Shown here: piece after piece, positions 1-5,080 of the stretch
Position numbering within the stretch: the stretch's first letter is position 1
How the letters are laid out: each line of letters starts with the position of its first letter
DNA from: Nocardioides sp.
Lineage (GTDB): Bacteria; Actinomycetota; Actinomycetes; Propionibacteriales; Nocardioidaceae
DNA length: 5,080 bases
NCBI GenBank assembly: GCA_025965295.1
Contig: JAOPXF010000344.1
Location: 1-5,080 of the forward strand
Direction of reading: 5' to 3'
Notes under the pieces: generated by a model
Database searches by the model: none
What the model was told of the DNA's origin: nothing
The model's input: the letters and a program-made list of their open reading frames with translations, nothing else
Position numbers and translations under genes: made by a program

Positions 1-358
1 TCGAGACGTCGAGCGCCAGCTGGTAGGTCACCTCGGTCGAGCCGTTGCCGAGGTCCTCGAGCACGTAGGCGCCGTCGAGGGCGCGCAGCATCTTGCCCTC
101 GACGAGGGTCCAGGTGACCTGGCGGTCCGCGTCCCACACGTAGGAGAGGGTGTACTCGTCCTTGATCGGTGAGACGTCCAGAGCGAAGAACACCTGCTCG
201 GCGCGGCCACCCGCGGTGCCGGAGTCGTACGACGCCACGACGTCGGCGGTCTTCACGCCCTTGGCCCACTCGGGGTAGGCGTCGAAGTCGGCGATGACGG
301 CCATGACCTCGGCGGGAGAGGCATCGATGACGATGGAAGACGTCGTCTGCTCGGCCAT
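1..358 (-). CDS. SRPBCC/START-fold family protein (polyketide cyclase/dehydrase or Coq10-like), 3' end off the window
   Basis: Reading the minus strand from an ATG at 358 gives 119 codons with no stop before the left edge, so the protein is truncated only by the window. It begins MAEQTTSSIVIDASPAEVMA and continues with IADFDAYPEWAKGVK (residues 22-36). This is the usual opening of small SRPBCC proteins: a beta-strand, the P-x-E-V helix, then the Y-P-x-W motif (W31). Later strands include YTLSYVW (69-75), VTWTLVEG (81-88) and a STEVTYQLALDV run (107-118). Family members are usually about 145 residues, so roughly 25-30 C-terminal residues, including the long last helix, are missing. The fold forms a hydrophobic cavity that binds lipids or other apolar ligands; the ligand here is unknown. 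From memory the N-terminus closely matches M. tuberculosis TB16.3 (Rv2185c), which supports the chosen start. It is cytosolic by appearance, with no signal peptide. It is divergent from the acyl-CoA synthetase gene. Family assignment is firm; function is not. Confidence 0.9.
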   Translation of the reverse strand, partial: MAEQTTSSIVIDASPAEVMAVIADFDAYPEWAKGVKTADVVASYDSGTAGGRAEQVFFALDVSPIKDEYTLSYVWDADRQVTWTLVEGKMLRALDGAYVLEDLGNGSTEVTYQLALDVS

Positions 359-364
359 GGGAGA

Positions 365-370
365 ACCGTA
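365..370 (-). promoter_or_regulatory. Possible -10 element for a leaderless SRPBCC transcript
   Basis: On the minus strand the hexamer TACGGT fits the actinobacterial TANNNT -10 pattern. Its last base is 6 nt before the ATG at 358, which would put transcription initiation at or beside the start codon. No purine-rich SD sequence lies upstream of this ATG (the preceding bases are pyrimidine-rich, GTTCTCCC), which fits leaderless translation. No good -35 match is seen 16-18 nt further upstream, so this is tentative. Confidence 0.35.
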
Positions 371-382
371 CCGGATGAGCCC

Positions 383-393
383 GTCCCCGGGAC
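383..393. repeat. Short inverted repeat GTCCC-C-GGGAC in the divergent intergenic region
   Basis: Two perfect 5-bp arms are separated by one base, near the middle of the 72-bp gap between the divergent genes. A symmetric site here could be an operator acting on both promoters. In DNA this GC-rich, such a short repeat can easily arise by chance, and no second copy was seen. Confidence 0.2.
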
Positions 394-420
394 CAGCGGT
401 AACCTCCCCCGTGAGCACTG

Positions 421-426
421 AGGAGG
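421..426 (+). promoter_or_regulatory. Strong ribosome binding site of the acyl-CoA synthetase gene
   Basis: AGGAGG lies 4 nt before the GTG at 431, a slightly short spacing but a full match to the anti-SD sequence. It decides for the GTG at 431 over other GTG/ATG codons upstream: those at 375 and 411 are out of frame with the gene. Confidence 0.75.
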
Positions 427-430
427 CACT

Positions 431-2221
431 GTGCGTGAGTTCTCCACGCCCCTGACGATCGAGGTCCCCGCCACCGGAAACCTCACCGACGACGTGGTCG
501 TCAACGCGCGTGAGGCCGGGGACAGCGTCGCGTTCAGCCGCCACGTCGACGGCGAGTGGCGAGACGTCACCGCTGCCGCCTTCCTCGCCGAGGTCAGTGC
601 GGTCGCCAAGGGGTTGGTCGCGGCCGGGATCGAGCCCGGCGACCGGGTCGCCCTGATCTCGAAGACCCGCTACGAGTGGACGCTCCTCGACTACGCCATC
701 TGGTTCGCCGGCGCGGTGACCGTGCCCGTCTACGAGACCTCCTCGACGGAGCAGATCGCCTGGATCCTCCGCGACTCCGGCGCCCGCGCCGTCGTCGCCG
801 AGGGCGCCGACCACGTGGCCCGCGTCAACGAGGCACGCGCCGACCTCGACCAGCTCAACCACCTGTGGTCGCTCGCCGACAACGCCATCGACGTGCTGCG
901 CCGCCTCGGCGAGGACATCTCCGACGAGGAGCTCGAGAAGCGGCGTACCACCGCCACGCCCCTCGACCTCGCCACCCTGATCTACACCTCGGGCACCACC
1001 GGGCGGCCGAAGGGGTGCATGCTCACCCACGGCAACTTCATGTTCGAGCTCGGTGTCGCGGTCGACGAGCTCGAGCGGCTCTTCGCCACGGAGGGTGCCT
1101 CCACCCTGCTGTTCCTGCCGCTCGCCCACGTGTTCGCACGGATCATCCAGGTCGGCTGCGTGAAGTCCCGCACCCGCCTGGGCCACAGCGCGGACATCAA
1201 GAACCTGCTGGGCGACCTCCAGGAGTTCCGGCCCACGTTCATCCTCGCGGTCCCCCGGGTCTTCGAGAAGGTCTTCAACACGGCCTCGCAGAAGGCCACC
1301 GCGGACGGCAAGGGAAAGATCTTCGACCGGGCCGCCGAGACGGCCATCGCCTACTCGCGCGGGCTCGACCGGGACCGGCCCTCGCTCGCCGTCCGCGCCC
1401 AGCACGCCCTCTTCTCCCGGCTGGTCTACGGCAAGCTGCGCGACGCCCTCGGGGGCAACTGCCAGTACGCCGTCTCCGGCGGTGCCCCCCTCGGCGAGCG
1501 GCTCGGCCACTTCTACCGCGGCATCGGGCTCACCGTCCTCGAGGGCTACGGCCTGACCGAGACGACCGCGGCCCTCACCGTCAACCTCCCGGACGCGTGC
1601 AAGATCGGCACCGTCGGCAGGCCGATCCCCGGCACGGCCGTCCGGGTCGCCGACGACGGTGAGCTGCTGTTCCGGGGCGGCCAGGTGTTCGCGGGCTACT
1701 GGGAGAACGAGGAGGCGACCCGCGAGGCGCTCGAGCGCGACGGCTGGTTCCACACCGGCGACGTGGGCGAGGTCGACGACGAGGGCTTCGTACGGATCAC
1801 CGGCCGCAAGAAGGAGATCCTGGTGACCGCGGGCGGCAAGAACGTCGCGCCCGCCGTCCTCGAGGACCGGCTCCGGGCGCACTCGCTGGTCGACCAGTGC
1901 ATCGTCGTGGGCGACGGGCAGCCGTTCATCGCCGCCCTGGTCACCATCGACCCCGAGTCCTTCCCGGCCTGGGCCGCGGCGCACGGCAAGAGCGGCGACA
2001 TCGCCGACAACGTCGACGACCCCGATCTCCGTGCCGAGATCGAGTCGGCCGTCGAGGAGGCCAACAAGGCCGTCTCCAAGGCCGAGTCGATCCGGAAGTT
2101 CCGGATCCTCCCGGACGAGTGGACCGAGGAAGGCGGGCAGCTGACGCCGAGCCTGAAGCTCAAGCGCAACGTCGTGATGCGCGAGCTCCGTGACGAGGTC
2201 GACGCGCTCTACCCGTCCTGA
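431..2221 (+). CDS. fadD15: Long-chain fatty-acid-CoA ligase (AMP-dependent synthetase, FadD15-like)
   Basis: A 596-residue member of the ANL adenylating superfamily. It activates a fatty acid with ATP to an acyl-adenylate, then transfers the acyl group to CoA, feeding beta-oxidation or lipid synthesis. All core motifs are present: the P-loop-like YTSGTTGRPKG (185-195), the long-chain synthetase PRVFEKVF segment in the central part, GYGLTETT (372-379, with the ATP/Mg-contacting E377), GWFHTGD (438-444, ribose-binding D444), and the hinge/A8 motif GRKKEILVTAGGKN (458-471). The C-terminal LTPSLKLKRN (571-580) should carry the catalytic lysine, K576 or K578. Length is the usual one of about 600 residues. 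The GTG start has an AGGAGG site, and the N-terminus MREFSTP matches the MRE(F/I)S opening I recall for mycobacterial and Streptomyces homologues. No signal peptide or membrane span is evident; such enzymes are cytosolic or peripheral on the membrane. The orthology to M. tuberculosis FadD15 (Rv2187) is inferred from memory and from the nearby TB16.3-like gene. Chain-length preference cannot be read from the sequence. Confidence 0.95.
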   Translation: MREFSTPLTIEVPATGNLTDDVVVNAREAGDSVAFSRHVDGEWRDVTAAAFLAEVSAVAKGLVAAGIEPGDRVALISKTRYEWTLLDYAIWFAGAVTVPVYETSSTEQIAWILRDSGARAVVAEGADHVARVNEARADLDQLNHLWSLADNAIDVLRRLGEDISDEELEKRRTTATPLDLATLIYTSGTTGRPKGCMLTHGNFMFELGVAVDELERLFATEGASTLLFLPLAHVFARIIQVGCVKSRTRLGHSADIKNLLGDLQEFRPTFILAVPRVFEKVFNTASQKATADGKGKIFDRAAETAIAYSRGLDRDRPSLAVRAQHALFSRLVYGKLRDALGGNCQYAVSGGAPLGERLGHFYRGIGLTVLEGYGLTETTAALTVNLPDACKIGTVGRPIPGTAVRVADDGELLFRGGQVFAGYWENEEATREALERDGWFHTGDVGEVDDEGFVRITGRKKEILVTAGGKNVAPAVLEDRLRAHSLVDQCIVVGDGQPFIAALVTIDPESFPAWAAAHGKSGDIADNVDDPDLRAEIESAVEEANKAVSKAESIRKFRILPDEWTEEGGQLTPSLKLKRNVVMRELRDEVDALYPS

Positions 2222-2246
2222 GAGCGAGCCGGAGAGTCCGACACTT

Positions 2247-2266
2247 GCCGGATTTACCGGCCGGTA
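2247..2266. repeat. Hairpin GCCGG-ATTTA-CCGGC overlapping a 12-bp palindrome upstream of cpaB
   Basis: Positions 2247-2261 form a perfect 5-bp stem with a 5-nt loop. Positions 2255-2266 (TACCGGCCGGTA) are a perfect palindrome sharing the CCGGC arm. Weak outer arms GTCC (2236-2239) and GGAC (2267-2270) flank both. It starts 26 nt after the fadD15-like stop codon. It could be a weak terminator for that gene, but no T-run follows. Alternatively it could be a dimeric regulator site just upstream of the pilus operon. The two structures are mutually exclusive as RNA. Confidence 0.4.
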
Positions 2267-2280
2267 GGACAACTGTCTCC

Positions 2281-2286
2281 TAGAGT
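2281..2286 (+). promoter_or_regulatory. Possible -10 element of the cpaBEF operon
   Basis: TAGAGT matches the actinobacterial TANNNT pattern and lies in the only locally less GC-rich stretch of the gap (about 2251-2290). A start about 7 nt downstream would leave a leader of roughly 100 nt before cpaB. No convincing -35 box lies 17-18 nt upstream; that position is occupied by the CCGG palindrome. A regulated or alternative-sigma promoter is therefore possible, but this remains a guess. Confidence 0.25.
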
Positions 2287-2380
2287 GATGCCCGGTGTCG
2301 GCGTCCGTTCGGGTGGGGGCGACAACAGCAGCGCGAGTGGCCCGGCCCTCCCCTGGGGGTGCGGCGGTCCGGCCCGACCC

Positions 2381-2386
2381 GAAAGG
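2381..2386 (+). promoter_or_regulatory. Ribosome binding site deciding the cpaB start
   Basis: GAAAGG ends 8 nt before the ATG at 2395, a normal spacing. The alternative in-frame GTG at 2359 would add 12 residues (MRRSGPTRKVPP) and has no comparable site ahead of it, so 2395 is preferred. Confidence 0.6.
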
Positions 2387-2394
2387 TGCCACCG

Positions 2395-3126
2395 ATGGAT
2401 CGACGCAGGCTTCTCCTCGTCGCAGCAGCCCTGGTGGCGACCCTCGGAGTGGTCCTGGTCCTGCTCTACGTGCGTGGCGCCGACGCGCGTGCCGAGCGCC
2501 GCTTCGAGACGGTGGAGGTGCTCCGGGCCACCGCACCGATCGAGGCCGGAGAGACCCTCGACGCAGCGGCCGCCGCCGGCAAGGTCCAGCTCCAGCCCGT
2601 CCCCCGTGGCCAGCTGCTGGCCGGCGCGCAGACCGCGGCCGACGGCCTGGCCGGACTCGTGGCGCTGACCCGGATCTACCCGGGCGAGCAGATCATCGCC
2701 GACAAGTTCGGCGGGCTGGCCGAGGCGGCGTCGCCGCTGCAGATCCCGAAGGGCCGGTTGGCGATCTCCGTCAACCTCACCGACCCCGCGCGGGTTGCCG
2801 GCTTCGTCAACCCGGGCTCGCAGATCGCGGTGTTCGTCAACGGCGTCGACACGGCCGGCCAGCCGTTCACCCGGATGCTGCTCGACCGGGTCACCGTGCT
2901 CGGTGTCGGCTCCACGACACCGGTCTCCACGACGACGACGGACGACACCGGACAGCAGACCACCGAGCAGCTGCCCCGGACCCTGCTGACGATCGCCGTC
3001 GACCAGGCCGACGCCCAGAAGGTGCTCTTCGCGTCATCGACCGGGGAGGTGGCGTTCGCGCTGCTGACCGACACCAGCAGCGTCCGCCCGGGTCCCGGCG
3101 TGACCGCCCTCAACCTCTTCAAGTGA
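2395..3126 (+). CDS. cpaB: Flp pilus assembly protein CpaB (SAF and RcpC regions)
   Basis: A 243-residue protein that opens with a short basic stretch (MDRRR), then one hydrophobic segment (about 6-25), which should be an uncleaved membrane anchor or signal. The bulk of the protein would then face the outside. Residues about 39-105 form a SAF-like domain with the typical T-x-P-I-x-A-G-E-T-L turn (47-55) and Y-P-G-E-Q-I (95-100). An RcpC/CpaB region follows at about 117-225: R-L-A-I-S-V (121-126), GFVNPGSQIAVFVNG (136-150), VTVLGVG (166-172), LLTIAVDQADAQKVLFA (197-213). Between them, residues 173-190 are a Thr-rich, probably disordered insertion. In Gram-negative Tad systems CpaB/RcpC is an envelope component near the secretin. 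An actinobacterium has no such outer membrane, so its role in pilus assembly here is unclear. It is the first gene of the run and its stop lies 6 nt before the cpaE start. The family call is well supported by the motif order and the neighbours. Confidence 0.88.
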   Translation: MDRRRLLLVAAALVATLGVVLVLLYVRGADARAERRFETVEVLRATAPIEAGETLDAAAAAGKVQLQPVPRGQLLAGAQTAADGLAGLVALTRIYPGEQIIADKFGGLAEAASPLQIPKGRLAISVNLTDPARVAGFVNPGSQIAVFVNGVDTAGQPFTRMLLDRVTVLGVGSTTPVSTTTTDDTGQQTTEQLPRTLLTIAVDQADAQKVLFASSTGEVAFALLTDTSSVRPGPGVTALNLFK

Positions 3127-3132
3127 GGCAGG

Positions 3133-4320
3133 ATGCCCGCCGCCGTCGACCCTGAGCCCGCGACACTGACGTCGCTGCTGACCGCGCTGCCCAGCGGCAG
3201 CCACGGCGTCGCCGCCACCGACCCCCTCGTCGCCTGGCTCGGTCAGCACCCGGAGGAGTACGTCGTGGTCCTCGGGCCGGACCTCGACCTCGACGACGCC
3301 GTCGGCCTGTGCGAGAGCCTGCGGACCAGCCGGCCGACGATCAGCGTGGTGCTGGTCCGGCACGCCCTGGACACCCAGGTCCTCACCCGCGCGATGAAGG
3401 CCGGTGCCCGCGACGTGGTCGCCCACGGCGACCGCGATGCCCTGGGTGCCGCGGTCAGCCGCGCCCACCAGCTGTACGTCGCCCTGCGTGGCCCGACGGG
3501 AGGAGCGCACACGGGCCGGGTGGTCACGGTCTTCTCACCGAAGGGCGGGGTCGGCAAGACGACGATGGCGGTGAACCTGGCGCTCGCGCTGACCGAGCGC
3601 GGCGCGCGCAAGGTCTGCCTGGTCGACCTCGACCTGGCGTTCGGCGACGTGTCGATCACGCTCCAGCTGCTCCCGAGCCACTCCATCGAGCACGCGGTCG
3701 GCTCCGAGGACACGCTCGACCAGACGATGCTCGACGGACTGCTGACCCGGCACCAGGACTCGCTGATGGTGCTGGCGGCGCCCAGCCACCCCGACGTACG
3801 CGACCGGGTCAGCCCGGCGCTGATCCTCCGGGTGCTGCGGCTCCTGAAGGAGACCTTCGACTTCGTGGTGGTCGACACCGCGCCGGCCTTCGACGAGCAG
3901 ACGCTCATGGCGCTCGACGAGACCGACGAGTGCGTCGTCGTGGCCACCCTCGACGTGCCCACGCTCAAGAACGTCAAGGTCGCGCTGGAGACCCTCGAGC
4001 TGCTCGACATCGCGCGCGGCCACCGGCACCTGCTCCTGAACCGGGCCGACGACGCCGTCGGCATCGGCGCGGACAAGGTCGAGGCCATCCTGGGCCTGGG
4101 TGTGGCCACCCAGGTGGCCACGTCGGTCGACATCGCCGCGGCCACCAACGCCGGAACCCCCATCGTGGTCGGCAACCCGGAGCACGCGTCCAGCGTCGCG
4201 ATTCGCCGGCTCGCCGGGCAGCTGGCCGGCGAGCCGGTCGCGCCGGCGGGCGGACCCGGTGACGCCACCACCCCCGCCGCGCCCGAGCGTGGTGCGCGTC
4301 GCTTCAGGATCAGGAGGTGA
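3133..4320 (+). CDS. cpaE: CpaE/TadZ-type MinD/ParA-family ATPase of the Flp pilus
   Basis: A 395-residue two-domain protein. Residues about 43-115 look like a response-regulator receiver fold: strand YVVVLGPDLD (43-52), SVVLVR (71-76), then MKAGARDVVAHGD (88-100), which resembles the end of receiver domains. The acidic pocket looks degenerate, so phosphorylation is doubtful. Residues about 128-355 are a MinD/ParA ATPase. It has the deviant Walker A KGGVGKTT (137-144, signature lysine K137 and catalytic K142), LVDLDLAFGD (163-172), and Walker B FVVVDTAP (244-251, D248). A Pro/Ala/Gly-rich linker leads to a very basic C-terminus (RGARRFRIRR). CpaE/TadZ proteins act in the cytosol or at the membrane to localise the Tad machine, often at a pole. 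Here both the ATP-binding and signature lysines are kept, which suggests an active ATPase. The gene starts 6 nt after cpaB; its SD (GAGG, 3125-3128) overlaps the cpaB stop. Its own stop abuts the cpaF SD site. A septum-site protein of the Rv3660c type is a close relative; the cpaB/cpaF context favours CpaE. Confidence 0.9.
   Translation: MPAAVDPEPATLTSLLTALPSGSHGVAATDPLVAWLGQHPEEYVVVLGPDLDLDDAVGLCESLRTSRPTISVVLVRHALDTQVLTRAMKAGARDVVAHGDRDALGAAVSRAHQLYVALRGPTGGAHTGRVVTVFSPKGGVGKTTMAVNLALALTERGARKVCLVDLDLAFGDVSITLQLLPSHSIEHAVGSEDTLDQTMLDGLLTRHQDSLMVLAAPSHPDVRDRVSPALILRVLRLLKETFDFVVVDTAPAFDEQTLMALDETDECVVVATLDVPTLKNVKVALETLELLDIARGHRHLLLNRADDAVGIGADKVEAILGLGVATQVATSVDIAAATNAGTPIVVGNPEHASSVAIRRLAGQLAGEPVAPAGGPGDATTPAAPERGARRFRIRR
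4312..4318 (+). promoter_or_regulatory. Near-perfect ribosome binding site of cpaF, embedded in the end of cpaE
   Basis: AGGAGGT sits 6 nt before the ATG at 4325 and shares its last base with the cpaE stop codon TGA (4318-4320). A terminating ribosome would uncover or hand over directly to this site, which is consistent with translational coupling of cpaE and cpaF. Confidence 0.85.
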
Positions 4321-4324
4321 CGAG

Positions 4325-5080
4325 ATGAGCCTCGCGGAACGTATCGCCGCGGCCAGGCGCCGGGCCGAGGAGGCGGCCGAGGTGGAGCCCGAGGTGCCCA
4401 CACCGGCCCCGGCCGTGGCCCCGACCGAGGCCACCGACCCGACCCCGGCCCAGCGGCGCCTGGCCTCCCAGCAGCACGACCGCATCGAGGAGCTCAAGAG
4501 CGACGTCCACGGCGAGCTCCTCAAGCAGCTCGGCCCGCACCTGTACGACGCGGACATGGACCAGAACGAGCTCGACCAGCGGGTCCGGACGGTCCTGGCC
4601 GTCGTGCTCGAGTCACAGGACCGGCCCCTGAGCAACAGCGACCGGACCCGGGTGAGCCAGGAGATCAGCGACGACATCCTCGGCTACGGGCCGATCGAAC
4701 CGTTCCTGCGAGACCCCGAGGTCTCCGAGGTCATGGTCAACGGGCATGCGAGCATCTGGCTCGAGAAGGAGGGCCGGCTGGTCGCCGCCGATGCCCAGTT
4801 CGCGGACGAGGCCCACCTGCGCCGCACGATCGACAAGATCGTCTCCCGCATCGGCCGCCGGGTCGACGAGGCCAGCCCGATGGTCGACGCCCGGCTCCCC
4901 GACGGCAGCCGGGTCAACGCCGTGATCCCGCCGCTCGCCGTCGACGGCTCGGCACTGACCATCCGCAAGTTCGCGGCCGACCCGCTCACCGACGCCCACC
5001 TCGTCGCGTTCGGGACGCTGACACCGCAGACCCGCGACTTCCTCGCCGCCTGCGTCCGCGGTCGGCTCAACATCATCGTG
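4325..5080 (+). CDS. cpaF: CpaF/TadA family type II/IV secretion ATPase, N-terminal 252 residues (runs off the right edge)
   Basis: An ATG start 4 nt after cpaE opens a frame with no stop to the window end. Residues 1-20 form a charged helix (MSLAERIAAARRRAEEAAEV). Residues 21-43 are a Pro/Ala/Glu/Thr-rich linker. About 48-115 is the helical N-terminal region of CpaF ATPases. Then come the family hallmarks DDILGYGPIEPFLRD (116-130) and PEVSEVMVNG (131-140), followed by IWLEKEGRL (144-152), RIGRRVDEASPMVDARLPDG (175-194), SRVNAVIPPLAVDG (195-208) and LTIRKF (211-216). The last visible residues, RGRLNIIV (245-252), normally lead straight into the Walker A loop, so the Walker A, Asp box, Walker B and His box lie outside. 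CpaF/TadA hexamers at the cytoplasmic face hydrolyse ATP to drive pilus subunit assembly. A TadA-like conjugation or type II ATPase is the alternative, but adjacency to cpaB and cpaE makes the Flp pilus role much more likely. Confidence 0.93.
   Translation, partial: MSLAERIAAARRRAEEAAEVEPEVPTPAPAVAPTEATDPTPAQRRLASQQHDRIEELKSDVHGELLKQLGPHLYDADMDQNELDQRVRTVLAVVLESQDRPLSNSDRTRVSQEISDDILGYGPIEPFLRDPEVSEVMVNGHASIWLEKEGRLVAADAQFADEAHLRRTIDKIVSRIGRRVDEASPMVDARLPDGSRVNAVIPPLAVDGSALTIRKFAADPLTDAHLVAFGTLTPQTRDFLAACVRGRLNIIV

Noticed and set aside
411..430. GTG at 411 as an alternative start for the fadD15-like gene
   Set aside because: It is 20 nt upstream of 431 and so out of frame with the synthetase; it also lies ahead of the AGGAGG site.
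556..1662. A 368-codon plus-strand frame inside the fadD15-like gene
   Set aside because: Extremely Arg-rich translation with no recognisable fold; it is a shadow of the acyl-CoA synthetase frame, which has every family motif.
2236..2270. Intrinsic terminator after the fadD15-like gene
   Set aside because: A hairpin is present but only 5 bp long, and no T-run follows. It is recorded as a repeat instead of a terminator.
2359..2394. Upstream in-frame GTG start for cpaB adding 12 residues
   Set aside because: No SD sequence lies ahead of it, and the extension would put extra residues before the basic start of the membrane anchor. The ATG at 2395 has GAAAGG at good spacing.
2287..2394. Riboswitch (cyclic di-GMP, cyclic di-AMP or similar) in the cpaB leader
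   Set aside because: I looked for the conserved cores of the known cyclic dinucleotide riboswitches and found no match; only generic GC-rich pairing is visible.
2295..3155. A 286-codon open frame overlapping cpaB in another frame
   Set aside because: Its product is an Arg/Pro/Gly-rich sequence typical of a shifted reading of GC-rich coding DNA. The overlapping frame has clear CpaB motifs and third-position GC bias.
3309..4262. A 317-codon plus-strand frame inside cpaE
   Set aside because: Arg/Gly/Pro-rich shadow with no motifs; the cpaE frame holds intact Walker motifs.
3243..4677. Long minus-strand open frames opposite cpaE and cpaF (3243-4403 and 3535-4677)
   Set aside because: Their translations are Ser/Arg-rich or Val/Gly/Asp-rich low-complexity sequences, explained by antisense reading of GC-biased codons. 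The plus strand encodes well-defined ATPases.

Overview
The window is uniformly very GC-rich, with codons strongly biased to G or C in the third position, short intergenic gaps and a GTG start with a strong Shine-Dalgarno (SD) site. Together with the gene content this points to a high-GC actinobacterium, most like Nocardioides and its relatives (Propionibacteriales). That placement is an inference from style and gene content, not from a marker gene. All five genes look intact and of the same base composition, and I see no sign of recent transfer, frameshift or mobile DNA.

Left part (1-2221): two divergently transcribed lipid-related genes share a 72-bp gap. On the minus strand is the N-terminal 119 residues of a small SRPBCC/START-fold protein resembling mycobacterial TB16.3 (Rv2185c); its C-terminus lies off the left edge. 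On the plus strand is a complete 596-residue long-chain acyl-CoA synthetase of the FadD15 type (Rv2187). The same two families sit close together in Mycobacterium tuberculosis, so this is an old actinobacterial neighbourhood. A SRPBCC hydrophobic-ligand protein beside an acyl-CoA synthetase suggests fatty-acid handling, but no direct functional link can be read from the sequence.

Middle gap (2222-2394): 173 bp without a gene. It holds a small hairpin (GCCGG-ATTTA-CCGGC) overlapping a perfect 12-bp palindrome, a possible -10 element, and a GC-rich probable leader before the next start codon.

Right part (2395-5080): the start of a Flp/Tad-type pilus (tight-adherence, type IVc) assembly operon, in the order cpaB, cpaE, cpaF on the plus strand with gaps of 6 and 4 nt. 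CpaB is a single-pass membrane protein with SAF and RcpC regions. CpaE/TadZ is a MinD/ParA-type ATPase with a degenerate receiver-like N-terminal domain, thought to position the machine. CpaF/TadA is the secretion/assembly ATPase, cut by the right edge just before its Walker A loop. The expected next genes (TadB and TadC membrane platform proteins, TadE/F-like pseudopilins, Flp pilin, prepilin peptidase) would lie beyond the window. I see no RNA genes, CRISPR arrays, insertion sequences or convincing intrinsic terminators, and nothing that amounts to a new biological system.
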